Translations under genes and position numbers: made by a program
Notes under the pieces: model-generated
Told to the model about the DNA's origin: nothing
Database searches by the model: none
The model's input: the letters and a program-made list of their open reading frames with translations, nothing else
Assembly (NCBI RefSeq): GCF_002387245.1
Contig: NZ_DGLD01000013.1
Location: 124,001 to 188,000 of the forward strand
From: Brevundimonas sp. UBA4553
GTDB taxonomy: Bacteria; Pseudomonadota; Alphaproteobacteria; Caulobacterales; Caulobacteraceae
DNA length: 64,000 nt
Direction: 5' to 3'
In this document: positions 8,393 to 17,847 of the stretch, one piece after another
Layout of the letters: each line of letters starts with the position of its first letter
How positions within the stretch are numbered: the stretch's first letter is position 1

Positions 8393-11224
8393 ATGAAAAT
8401 TCGACTTCTGGTGGGCGCGGCCTTGCTGCCCCTGACCTTCGCCATGGCCGCCCAGGCCGCCGACGTCGCGCCCAGCGCTGTGATCGAACCGGCCGGCGAC
8501 GGCGTGATCGGCCGCGTGGTCAACGCCGACGGCGCGCCCCTGCCGGGCGCCGAGATCGTCGAGCGCGGCACGGGCCGTCGGGTGGTCAGCAACACCCAGG
8601 GCGAGTTCATCCTGAACGGCGTCTCGGGCCAGATCGAGCTGGACGTTCGCTACATCGGCCTGCCATCGGCCAGCCAGACGGTCGTCGCCACGCCGGGTCG
8701 CCTGACCGCGATCACCGTGACGATGGGCGGCGGCGACGTGACCACGGTGGCGGACGTCGTGGTGACGGGCGTCATCACGGACAGCGTCGCTCGTTCGCTG
8801 AACCAGCAGAAGAACGCCGACGGCACCATCAACGTCCTGTCGGCGGATGCGATCGGCCGTTACCCCGACCCGAACGTCGCCGAGTCCCTGCAGCGCGTCC
8901 CCGGCATCGCCATCCAGCGCGACCAGGGCGAAGGCCGCTACATCAACGTGCGTGGCGCGCCGTCGGCCTTCACCGCCGTCTCGGTGGACGGCGTGGCCGT
9001 GCCTGCGGTTGATCCGGGCACGCGCGCGGTCGATCTGGACACCCTGCCCAGCGACATCGTCTCGAACATCGAGGTCTCCAAGACCCTGCTGCCGAGCCAG
9101 GACGCCGATTCCATCGCCGGCGCCGTCAATATCCGCACGCGCTCGCCCTTCGACACCCGCCGCCTGGCCTTCAGCGGCTACGCCGGCGGCAGCTACAACG
9201 ACTACGGCGGCAACGACACGCGCGCCGCCGCCACGGTCTCGAACGTCTTCGGCGAGAACCAGACTTTCGGCGCCCTGCTGTCGCTCAGCTACTCCGAGAC
9301 CAACCGCCGTCCCGAGAACATCGAGAACGCCTGGGTCGAGGGCGGCAGCTCCTATGTGATCGAAGAGACGCTGTTCAAGCAGTATGAGACCCAGCGCACC
9401 CGTCAGGCCCTGACCGGCGCCCTGGAATGGCGCCCCACGGACCAGACGCGACTGTATGTCCGCGGCTCCTACGCCGACTTTGAGGACAACGAGTATCGCA
9501 ACACCCTGATCCTCGGCTACGCCGACGGGGCGCTCCAGGCCGGCGCCACTGACACGACCGCCACCTACACCGGCGCGCGTATCTACCGCGGCCTGCGTCA
9601 CCGCACCCAGAACAACCAGATCACGACCCTGGTGCTGGGCGGCGAGCACACCTTCGACAACGGCATGATCTGGGACGCCGACCTGTCCTGGGCCGACAGC
9701 GAACAGACCTATCCCCACCGCGACGAGCTGGTCTATCGCTCCACGTCGACGACGCTCAGCTACGACACGCGCGACCACTACGCCCCGACCTACTTCTATG
9801 CGGCGGGCAATCCGATCTTCGGCGACACGGCGACCGGCTTCTTCGCCACGCCGGGCAACTTCTCGTTCCGCGAGAACACCTTCCGCTCGAACACGACCCA
9901 GCAGGAAGACGTCGCCTTCCGCACCAACCTCGAGATTCCGAGCCAGTTCGCCGGCCGCGAAGTCGACTGGAAGTTCGGCCTGAAATACGCCACCCGCGAC
10001 GTCGATGCGGACGAGGAACGCCAGCGTGACCGCGCCTCCTCGGCCAATCCCGGAACCCTGGCCTCGCTGTTGGGCGACACCCAGGGGCGCAACTTCGGCT
10101 ATCAACTGGGCACGCAGTACGACAAGGGTCTGGTCGACGCCTATCTGGCCGCCGCCAAGGGGGCGTCGCCGCGCCGCATGCCCGACTCGCTGACGGCGGA
10201 CTACACGGCCCAGGAAGACATCCTGGCCGGTTACGGTCAGGCGCGCTTCGACGTCGGCGCCACCAACATCACCGTCGGCCTGCGCGTCGAGCAGACCAAG
10301 TTCGACGGCTCGGCCCCGACCTATTCGATCGATGAGGACGAGAACGAGGTCTATGCGACGGCGAACGTCAGCCGCGACGACACCGACTTCTTCCCCAACC
10401 TGACCGTCCGCCACGCCTTCAACGACAACCTGATCGGTCGCTTCGCCCTGACGCGCTCGATCTCGCGTCCCGAGTTCAACCAGATCGTTCCGCGTCGGGT
10501 CGAGGAGGTGGACGGCACCGAGCTGAGCGCCAGCTTCGAGGTCGGCAACCCCGACCTGCAGCCGACGCTGTCGAACAATGTCGATTTCGGTCTGGAATAC
10601 TACTTCGCCTCGCTGGGCGTGGTCTCGGCCAACGCCTTCTACAAGGACCTGACCGACTACCGCTATGTGCTGAACTATCAGCAGGACGTCACCATCGGCG
10701 GCGTGACCTACGTCGACGCCGACTTCTCGACGCCGATCAATGCGCCGGAAGGCCACCTGATGGGTCTGGAGCTGAACTGGCAGCAGAAGTTCGGCTTCCT
10801 GCCGGGCTGGATGTCGGGCTTCGGCGTCTTCGCCAACTTCACGGTCACGGACGCCGAGATCAAGACGGGCCAGAACTACGGCGGGCGCAACACCTTCGAC
10901 CTGCCGGGTCAGTCCGAGACCAACTACAACGCGGCCCTGTTCTACGAGATGGCCGGCTTCTCGGCTCGCCTGTCCTACACCAAGCGCAGCGACTACCTGG
11001 AAGAGATCAACGCCGACAACGCCGACCTGGACCTCTATGTCGAGGGCCGCGAGCAACTGGACTTCACCGCCAGCTACGACTTCGGCAATGGTTTCGAGGT
11101 GTTCGGCGAAGCCAAGAACCTGACCGACTCGGCTGGGGTCAAATACTACGGCTCGCGCGAACGGACCTACGAGTACGAGAAGTTCGGCTACAACGCCTTC
11201 GTCGGCGTGCGCTTCAAGTACTGA
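8393..11224 (+). CDS. TonB-dependent outer-membrane receptor (Caulobacter type)
   Basis: This 943-residue receptor starts with signal peptide MKIRLLVGAALLPLTFAMAAQA. An Ig-like carboxypeptidase-regulatory domain follows (GRVVNADGAPLPGAEIV), then a plug (about residues 110-230: YPDPNVAESLQRVPGIAI, GRYINVRGA, SKTLLPSQDADSIAGAVNI) and a 22-strand barrel ending in aromatic FVGVRFKY. The DPNVAESLQRVPG plug is typical of the large Caulobacter receptor group for sugars and other polymers, rather than classical siderophore receptors. The ligand is unknown and no binding-protein or hydrolase gene is adjacent. ATG 8393 (GGGGA upstream) was preferred; 8384 is an alternative. Confidence 0.9.
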   Translation: MKIRLLVGAALLPLTFAMAAQAADVAPSAVIEPAGDGVIGRVVNADGAPLPGAEIVERGTGRRVVSNTQGEFILNGVSGQIELDVRYIGLPSASQTVVATPGRLTAITVTMGGGDVTTVADVVVTGVITDSVARSLNQQKNADGTINVLSADAIGRYPDPNVAESLQRVPGIAIQRDQGEGRYINVRGAPSAFTAVSVDGVAVPAVDPGTRAVDLDTLPSDIVSNIEVSKTLLPSQDADSIAGAVNIRTRSPFDTRRLAFSGYAGGSYNDYGGNDTRAAATVSNVFGENQTFGALLSLSYSETNRRPENIENAWVEGGSSYVIEETLFKQYETQRTRQALTGALEWRPTDQTRLYVRGSYADFEDNEYRNTLILGYADGALQAGATDTTATYTGARIYRGLRHRTQNNQITTLVLGGEHTFDNGMIWDADLSWADSEQTYPHRDELVYRSTSTTLSYDTRDHYAPTYFYAAGNPIFGDTATGFFATPGNFSFRENTFRSNTTQQEDVAFRTNLEIPSQFAGREVDWKFGLKYATRDVDADEERQRDRASSANPGTLASLLGDTQGRNFGYQLGTQYDKGLVDAYLAAAKGASPRRMPDSLTADYTAQEDILAGYGQARFDVGATNITVGLRVEQTKFDGSAPTYSIDEDENEVYATANVSRDDTDFFPNLTVRHAFNDNLIGRFALTRSISRPEFNQIVPRRVEEVDGTELSASFEVGNPDLQPTLSNNVDFGLEYYFASLGVVSANAFYKDLTDYRYVLNYQQDVTIGGVTYVDADFSTPINAPEGHLMGLELNWQQKFGFLPGWMSGFGVFANFTVTDAEIKTGQNYGGRNTFDLPGQSETNYNAALFYEMAGFSARLSYTKRSDYLEEINADNADLDLYVEGREQLDFTASYDFGNGFEVFGEAKNLTDSAGVKYYGSRERTYEYEKFGYNAFVGVRFKY

Positions 11225-11247
11225 TCGCCCGGATCAACGATCCGCGG

Positions 11248-11275
11248 AGGGCCGGGCGGCGACGCCCGGCCCTTT
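11248..11275 (+). terminator. Terminator after the TonB receptor
   Basis: AGGGCCGGGCG (11248-11258) pairs with CGCCCGGCCCT (11263-11273) around a GCGA loop, followed by a short TT run. Confidence 0.65.
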
Positions 11276-11342
11276 GACGTTCGCGTTTGGCTTTCGTCGG
11301 CATGGCCCCCGGCGCAATCCCGGCCTATATGGACCGTGGCGG

Positions 11343-11370
11343 TTGACCCCGCCGGGGTCGGCGCTAGTGT
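11343..11370 (+). promoter_or_regulatory. Candidate promoter of lpdA
   Basis: TTGACC at 11343-11348 and GCTAGTGT at 11363-11370, in the TTGaCgS / GCTANAWC arrangement with a 13-base gap between extended elements. Predicted start is about 11377, leaving a leader of roughly 37 bases. Confidence 0.45.
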
Positions 11371-11413
11371 CCGCGCCGCCTTCTCCCAGCGCCAGACCGA
11401 TCAGAGGAATTCC

Positions 11414-12826
<1,413 letters not shown>

Positions 12827-12852
12827 GCTTCGGCCGTCAGTCCGAACGCATC

Positions 12853-12883
12853 ACGGCGCGCTTCGCAAGGGGCGCGCCGTTTT
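12853..12883 (+). terminator. Terminator after lpdA
   Basis: ACGGCGCGC (12853-12861) pairs with GCGCGCCGT (12872-12880) and runs into TTTT. Confidence 0.7.
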
Positions 12884-12911
12884 CGTTGGGGGATGGGATG
12901 ACTCTACGGTC

Positions 12912-13487
12912 TCAACGCGTTCGGCAGGCGCCGTTGGGATCAGGCCCCAGGCTAACCATCAACCGCGGCCGGTTCCGTGCGGTGGACGACGACATCAGCA
13001 GAAAAAGCGGCCTTCCGTTCAGGGTCAAACAGTGCAGTTCCTGCCTGAAGCTGCCGTTGGAATCGCTTGAACCTGGCCCTGAGTCGCTTCTGACCTCGCT
13101 CACAGCCCCGGCCTCCGTGAAAACGGTCAGCATCTCTGCGCGCAGTTCATCCGGATCGCCGCGCGTCACGATGAGGGTGCACGCGTCATTGGCCTCTTCC
13201 TTCAAGGTGACGGCGTTGGTGACGGTGTGCTGACCGTCCACCTTGGGGCCGCGCGAGATCGCGGCGGTCTGGAAGAATTCCCGTGCTGGACGCCCCGTCA
13301 TGACGTGCGGAACACAGCCCTGCTGCATCCCGTAACGCGCGCCGGCGGTTGGCGAAAAATGGATGCCGGGATTGGGCCGCTGGAAGACGTAGGCTTCGTT
13401 CTGGGCGTCGACGAGGCCGTCGAGCGGCGAAGCGGCCTGCGGCATCGCGAGGCCGGCAAGGACTGCGCCCAATATGATGGCGAACAC
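12912..13487 (-). CDS. Secreted protein of unknown function
   Basis: I do not recognise this 191-residue protein. It starts at a GTG (13485-13487) preceded by GGGGAGAG four bases upstream, and opens with a cleavable signal peptide (FAIILGAVLAGLAMPQAAS). The mature part has four cysteines (in QGCVPH, DACTL, ELHCLT and GACRTR), enough for two disulfides, and a Ser/Gly-rich linker near residue 140. TTGACGG at 13576-13582 and CTTCAGC at 13558-13564 (both read on the minus strand) could form its promoter. It is transcribed toward lpdA. Confidence 0.65.
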   Translation of the reverse strand: MFAIILGAVLAGLAMPQAASPLDGLVDAQNEAYVFQRPNPGIHFSPTAGARYGMQQGCVPHVMTGRPAREFFQTAAISRGPKVDGQHTVTNAVTLKEEANDACTLIVTRGDPDELRAEMLTVFTEAGAVSEVRSDSGPGSSDSNGSFRQELHCLTLNGRPLFLLMSSSTARNRPRLMVSLGPDPNGACRTR

Positions 13488-13674
13488 GGGACTCTCCCCT
13501 TTGCGATCCGGTTGCCCGCGAACAATGCTTCAGCGAACGTTGTCGCGCGACCGATTTCTTCAGCCCTGCGCACCTCCGTCAAGGACAGTGCGCCGAAGGT
13601 CGAGGTCGGCCTCGTAATCCGCCGCGTGTATGACCATGTGCAGCCTCGATCTTCTCGCCACATTGGATACCGAC

Positions 13675-14466
13675 ATGGACCTGAAACTCTCCGGCAAGCG
13701 CGCCCTGATCTGCGGCGGCTCCAGTGGCCTGGGGCGGGCCGTGGCGACGGCGCTCGTGGCTGAGGGCGTGCATGTGGCCCTGTTGTCGCGCGATGCCGCG
13801 AAACTTCAGGCCGTGGCCGACGAACTGAACGCCATGGGGCCGGGCAGGGCGGTGATCGCGCCCGCCGATCTGGCCGACCATGAGGGACTGCTGAAGGCGG
13901 TGGACGGGGCCGAGGCGGCTCTGGGCGGACCGATCGAGATTCTGCTGAACAATACCGGCGGGCCGCCGCCGTCGGGCGTCAACGGGCTGGAGCCGTCGGT
14001 CTGGCGCGATCATTTCGAGTCCATGGTGCTGTCGGTCTTCCGTTTGACCGACCGGGTGCTGCCGGGGATGCGGGCCATGGGCTGGGGGCGCATTCTCAAC
14101 GTCGCCTCCATCACCGTGATCGAGCCGGTGGGCACCTTGGGCGTGTCCAACACCCTGCGGGCCTCGGTGGCGGCCTGGGCCAAGACGCTGGCGGGCGAGG
14201 TCGCGGCCAATGGCGTGACGGTCAACACCCTGCTGCCGGGCCGCATCGACACTCCGCGCATTGAGCGTCTGGACGCCGCTCGCGCCGCCGCCACCGGGGT
14301 CGAGCCCGCCGAGGCGCGCGCCGAATCGGTCAAGTCCATCCCGGCCGGCCGCATCGGCACGACCGAGGAGTTCGGCGCCGTCGCCGCCTTCCTGGCCAGT
14401 CCGCTGGCGGGCTATGTCACCGGCTCGCTGATCCGCGTCGACGGCGGGGCGGTCAAGGCGATCTGA
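13675..14466 (+). CDS. SDR-fold protein with atypical active site
   Basis: A 263-residue short-chain dehydrogenase/reductase with the cofactor loop GGSSGLGRA, an Arg after beta-2 (LLSRDAAKL) that suggests NADPH, NNTGG, and the catalytic-serine strand (NVASITVIEP). Where YxxxK is expected it reads SNTLR, so the canonical Tyr and Lys are replaced by Ser and Arg. This SNxxR variant occurs in a subset of 3-oxoacyl-ACP-reductase-like SDRs, whose chemistry is unclear to me. ATG 13675 gives the usual MDLKLSGKRALI start. Its end overlaps the convergent retropepsin-like gene by 14 bases. Confidence 0.8.
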   Translation: MDLKLSGKRALICGGSSGLGRAVATALVAEGVHVALLSRDAAKLQAVADELNAMGPGRAVIAPADLADHEGLLKAVDGAEAALGGPIEILLNNTGGPPPSGVNGLEPSVWRDHFESMVLSVFRLTDRVLPGMRAMGWGRILNVASITVIEPVGTLGVSNTLRASVAAWAKTLAGEVAANGVTVNTLLPGRIDTPRIERLDAARAAATGVEPAEARAESVKSIPAGRIGTTEEFGAVAAFLASPLAGYVTGSLIRVDGGAVKAI

Positions 14467-15481
14467 CCCCTGTCGGAGGCGTGAGCGGGGTCGGGCGGCG
14501 GATCAGGCCGCCGAACGCGATCCGCGACTGACCATAGTCCAGGGTGATGCGGCTGAACCGGGTCAGGATGTCGGCGCCCAGCAGCAAGGCTGGCCGCTCT
14601 ACTAATCCCAGCACCCGAAAGGCGTGCAGGTCGCCGAACAACAGCGGGGTGGGCCCCATGTCCCGCCGCGCCAGCCGCAGACTGGATACCGCCCCGGAAT
14701 CGACCATCAGCGACTGGCCGATGACGCCATAGACCCGGATCGACTGACGCGCAGCGCGCCCGATCCGGGCGTCGATGGACCGCATCAAGGCCGTATTGGC
14801 GATGGAGTATTGTGCGCCGCTGTCGACGAAGGCGACCGCATCAACGCCGTCGACCTGAACGCTGGTCAGAATCAACTGGCCGAAGCGGGCGCGGCGGGTA
14901 TCGGTGATGTCGTTGCGGACTCGGCTGGCGCGACCAAAGGCGATGCCGCGCTCCACCACGTCGGGGCCGGACGGCGCCATCATGACCCGACGCCGTCTGA
15001 GATCCAGCGTCAGCCGAAAACGCGACAACACGTCCAGGCCCAGAAGTCCGTCCGCGCCCAGAACCTCATGGGGAAACACCGGCGGCGTCATATTGGCGAA
15101 GCGTCGCCCGGAGAAGTCCAGACGAGGCAGGGCGACCGTCTGCGTCATCTCCGCCGCCGTGATGCCATGGACCAGAACCGGGGATGCGGGCGCCAGGTCG
15201 AGTTCGGCGGCCAATCGATCCGAAATCGCGGTGCGTTCCGCGCCCGTATCTATGACGAACAGCGGATCGCGGAGGCTGCCGACCTTCACCTTGACGGCCA
15301 TGCGCGTCAGCAGGTTTTCGAGAAGGCGCGCTGTTTCGTCCAGTGGCGGGGGCGACGGGGTCTGGGCCTTGGCCGGCCACCCCAGCATCACCGCGCCTCC
15401 GGCCGTCAGGGCCAGCGCCAATCGGCGCGAGGGGCGGCGGGCAAGCTCTGGTTCAGGCAATGGCTGATCTCCACGCCGCAT
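14453..15481 (-). CDS. Retropepsin-like aspartic protease, two DT/SGA domains
   Basis: A 342-residue protein with a basic N-terminus and one hydrophobic segment (LALALTAGGAVMLGWPA) that is a signal peptide or anchor. Two copies of the retropepsin fold follow: FVIDTGAERTAIS (Asp78) with GADGLLGLDVL, and AFVDSGAQYSIA (Asp220) with LLLGADILTRF. Each copy has one catalytic Asp, so the two could form an intramolecular pepsin-like dimer. The periplasm is the likely location. GGGGATG lies just before the ATG. The substrate is unknown. Confidence 0.8.
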   Translation of the reverse strand: MRRGDQPLPEPELARRPSRRLALALTAGGAVMLGWPAKAQTPSPPPLDETARLLENLLTRMAVKVKVGSLRDPLFVIDTGAERTAISDRLAAELDLAPASPVLVHGITAAEMTQTVALPRLDFSGRRFANMTPPVFPHEVLGADGLLGLDVLSRFRLTLDLRRRRVMMAPSGPDVVERGIAFGRASRVRNDITDTRRARFGQLILTSVQVDGVDAVAFVDSGAQYSIANTALMRSIDARIGRAARQSIRVYGVIGQSLMVDSGAVSSLRLARRDMGPTPLLFGDLHAFRVLGLVERPALLLGADILTRFSRITLDYGQSRIAFGGLIRRPTPLTPPTGVRSP

Positions 15482-15526
15482 TCATCCCCATGCGGAGAAT
15501 AGGCGCCGTTCGCGCTCCGTGGCGAG

Positions 15527-16456
15527 TCAGCTTCTGGGATGCGCCTCGGCGTAGGCCGCCAGCAGGCGGGCGGCGTCGACCTGGGTGTATTTCTGGGTGG
15601 TGGACAGGCTGGCGTGGCCCAGCAATTCCTGGATCGAGCGCAGGTCGGCTCCGGCCCCCAGCAGGTGGGTGGCGAAGCTGTGGCGCAGGGCGTGGGGCGT
15701 GGCCGACGCTGGCAGACCGAGGCGGCCGCGCAGGCGCTGAACCGTGGCCTGGACGTGGCGGGGACTGAGCGCCCCCCCGCGTTTGGCCCGAAACAGGGGG
15801 GCGCCAGCCTCGAGGAGGAAGGGTTGCGCGGCCAGATAGGCGTCCACCGCCTCGCGCACCTGGGGCAGGACCGGGGCCAGCCGCATCTTGCCGCCCTTGC
15901 CGGTGATGCGCAGGGCCTCGGGCAGGGGGGCGTCGGACCGCTTCAGCGACAGGGCCTCGGAAATCCGCAGCCCGCAGCCGTAGAGCAGGGTCAGGACGGC
16001 GCGATCGCGCGCCGCCTCCCACGGCTCCATGTCGGGGTCTGCCTCGGGTTCGTGCAGCAGCCCCTTGGCCTGATCCTCGGTGATCGGGCGGGGCAGCAGC
16101 GGCTTGACGCGCGGGCCGCGCACCAGGGCCAGCTGCGGTGCGGCCACGCCGAAGCGCCGGTCGAGGAAGGCGTGGAAGCTCCGGATGGCGGCCAGGGTCT
16201 GGCTGAGCGAACGGGCGTTCAGGGGCCGATCGCCGCTGCGCCGTTCGGCCAGATGGGCGCGGACCTCGGCGGCGGTGACGGCGCCGAGATCAGACAGGGT
16301 CTGCGGCTCGCCGCGATGGCGTTCGAGGAAGGCGACGTAGAGGCGGCCGACATGGCCGTAAGCCTCCAGCGTGCGCGGCGACAGGCGACGCTCGTGCGCC
16401 AGATGCTCGAGCCACGCGAGGAGCGCCTCGGGGGCCGTCAGCTTTGCGTCGGCCAT
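15527..16456 (-). CDS. xerC: Tyrosine recombinase XerC
   Basis: This 309-residue recombinase resolves chromosome dimers at dif with XerD. The SAM-like core-binding domain (1-110) is followed by the catalytic domain with Arg164 (CGLRISEAL), Lys187 (TGKGGK), His255 and Arg258 (HALRHSFATHLL), His281 (LLGHASLSTTQKYT) and nucleophile Tyr290. All catalytic residues are present. Its start lies inside the DUF484 gene (19-base overlap), a conserved pairing that supports XerC rather than a phage integrase. Confidence 0.93.
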   Translation of the reverse strand: MADAKLTAPEALLAWLEHLAHERRLSPRTLEAYGHVGRLYVAFLERHRGEPQTLSDLGAVTAAEVRAHLAERRSGDRPLNARSLSQTLAAIRSFHAFLDRRFGVAAPQLALVRGPRVKPLLPRPITEDQAKGLLHEPEADPDMEPWEAARDRAVLTLLYGCGLRISEALSLKRSDAPLPEALRITGKGGKMRLAPVLPQVREAVDAYLAAQPFLLEAGAPLFRAKRGGALSPRHVQATVQRLRGRLGLPASATPHALRHSFATHLLGAGADLRSIQELLGHASLSTTQKYTQVDAARLLAAYAEAHPRS

Positions 16457-17139
16457 CGCTCGGCCATGCGTTCGACCACGCGGGTGATGAAGGCCACCAG
16501 TTCGCAGCCCATGGCGGGGGTGAAGCCGTCGTCCTCATGCGAGCCGAAGGCGCACAGGGCCGGGCGGGCGCCGTCCGAACCGGGCAGGTGCAGGCTCATC
16601 CGCACCAGGGCGACGGACTTCACCTCGCCCTCGGCGGGGCCGAACAGGTCCAGTCCGGTGAAGTTGGGACCGAGCCATTCCAGACCGTCGTCGCCCAGCA
16701 GGGCGTCGACGCGGCCCGGCTCCAGCGATTTCCAGCCGAAGGGCACGGCGCCGGGTTTTTCCATCGCGATGGCGCCGCCGGCCAGGCCGAAGCGGGCCTG
16801 GGCCGTGGCGTCCAACTGGCGGGACAGTTCGGCGTGGGTGGTCGCCTCCATCAGATCCAGGGCCGAGACGTGGGTCTGGGTCTGGGCAGCGAAGTTGGCG
16901 CGGGCGATCTCTTCGATCTGCTTCCTCGCGCCGGCCTCGCGCTGGACCACGGCTTCCAGCCGGGTCAGGGCCGCGCGGCCGAAATCGACCACGTTGCGAC
17001 CGGTGGCGCGCAGGCCCAGCTCTTCCAGCAGGGTGCGGTCGTCCAGCAGACGATCGGGATGGGCGTTCAACCAGGCCCGCACCTCGGGCCAGTGAAGGCC
17101 CTCGGCGGCGTCAGGAGAGAGGTCCAGGGAAGTGCTCAA
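16438..17139 (-). CDS. DUF484 family protein
   Basis: A 233-residue GAF-like DUF484 protein. The N-terminus HWPEVRAWLNAHPDRLLDDRTLLEELGL and the coiled helix after VVDFGRAALTRLE are family features; the rest forms the GAF-like domain. It precedes and overlaps xerC, the same arrangement as in gammaproteobacteria, so both are co-translated. A molecular role is not established. Confidence 0.85.
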   Translation of the reverse strand: MSTSLDLSPDAAEGLHWPEVRAWLNAHPDRLLDDRTLLEELGLRATGRNVVDFGRAALTRLEAVVQREAGARKQIEEIARANFAAQTQTHVSALDLMEATTHAELSRQLDATAQARFGLAGGAIAMEKPGAVPFGWKSLEPGRVDALLGDDGLEWLGPNFTGLDLFGPAEGEVKSVALVRMSLHLPGSDGARPALCAFGSHEDDGFTPAMGCELVAFITRVVERMAERWPTQS

Positions 17140-17163
17140 GCGGACCTCTTTCCGGGTCGGGAT

Positions 17164-17817
17164 CTACAGGATCGACTGACCGGTCTTGCCCCAGTCGGCC
17201 AAAAACGCATCAAGCCCCTTGTCGGTTAACGGGTGCTTGACCAAGGCCTTGAAAGTGTCGGCGGGCAAGGTAGCGGCGTCGGCGCCGGCGATGGCGGCGG
17301 CGGTCACGTGATCAGGGTTGCGCAAGGACGCCGCCAGGATTTCGGTGTCGAAATCGTGGATGTCGTACAGGGCGCGGATTTCCTCCAGCAGGCCCACGCC
17401 GTCTGCGCCGACGTCTTCCAGACGACCGACGAAGGGCGAGATGAAGGTGGCGCCCGCCTTGGCGGCCAGCATGGCCTGAGCCGCCGAGAAGCAGAGGGTG
17501 ACGTTGGTCTTGATCCCCTTGTCCGCAAAGGCCCGCGTGGCGCGCAGGCCGTCCCAGGTCAGGGGCAGTTTGACGACGACGTTCGGAGCGATGGCGGCCA
17601 GTTTGTCGCCCTCCTTCACCATGGTCTCGAAGTCGGTCGCTACGGCCTCGGCGGAAATCGGCCCCTCGACGAGGGCGCAAATCTCAGCGATGACCTCGGC
17701 GATGTTCCGACCCGACTTGGCGATCAGCGACGGATTGGTGGTGACGCCGTCCACCATCCCGGTGGGCAGCATGTCCTTGATGACGGCGACGTCGGCGGTG
17801 TCGAGAAAGAGTTTCAT
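17164..17817 (-). CDS. fsa: Fructose-6-phosphate aldolase / small transaldolase
   Basis: A 217-residue TIM-barrel enzyme of the short transaldolase (FSA/TalC) subfamily. It opens with MKLFLDTADVAVI, carries the DGVTTNPSLIAKSG motif and the Schiff-base lysine Lys83 in NVVVKLPLTWDG, with TNVTLCFSAAQA and ISPFVGRLED further on. Whether it acts as a transaldolase in the pentose phosphate pathway or as an aldolase cannot be fixed by motif. Only 30 bases separate its start from that of the divergent priA. Confidence 0.92.
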   Translation of the reverse strand: MKLFLDTADVAVIKDMLPTGMVDGVTTNPSLIAKSGRNIAEVIAEICALVEGPISAEAVATDFETMVKEGDKLAAIAPNVVVKLPLTWDGLRATRAFADKGIKTNVTLCFSAAQAMLAAKAGATFISPFVGRLEDVGADGVGLLEEIRALYDIHDFDTEILAASLRNPDHVTAAAIAGADAATLPADTFKALVKHPLTDKGLDAFLADWGKTGQSIL

Positions 17818-17847
17818 GCCTGGGATGCTAGCCCTTTGGGACGCGCG

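Noticed and set aside
15527..16456. Phage-type integrase marking a mobile element
   Set aside because: Order with DUF484 and overlap of the two genes identify chromosomal XerC. No attachment site or phage genes are near.
17233..17847. N-terminal extension of about 205 residues on priA
   Set aside because: The frame is open upstream, but it runs antisense through fsa and translates to Gly/Asp-rich nonsense. GTG 17848 gives the exact PriA start.
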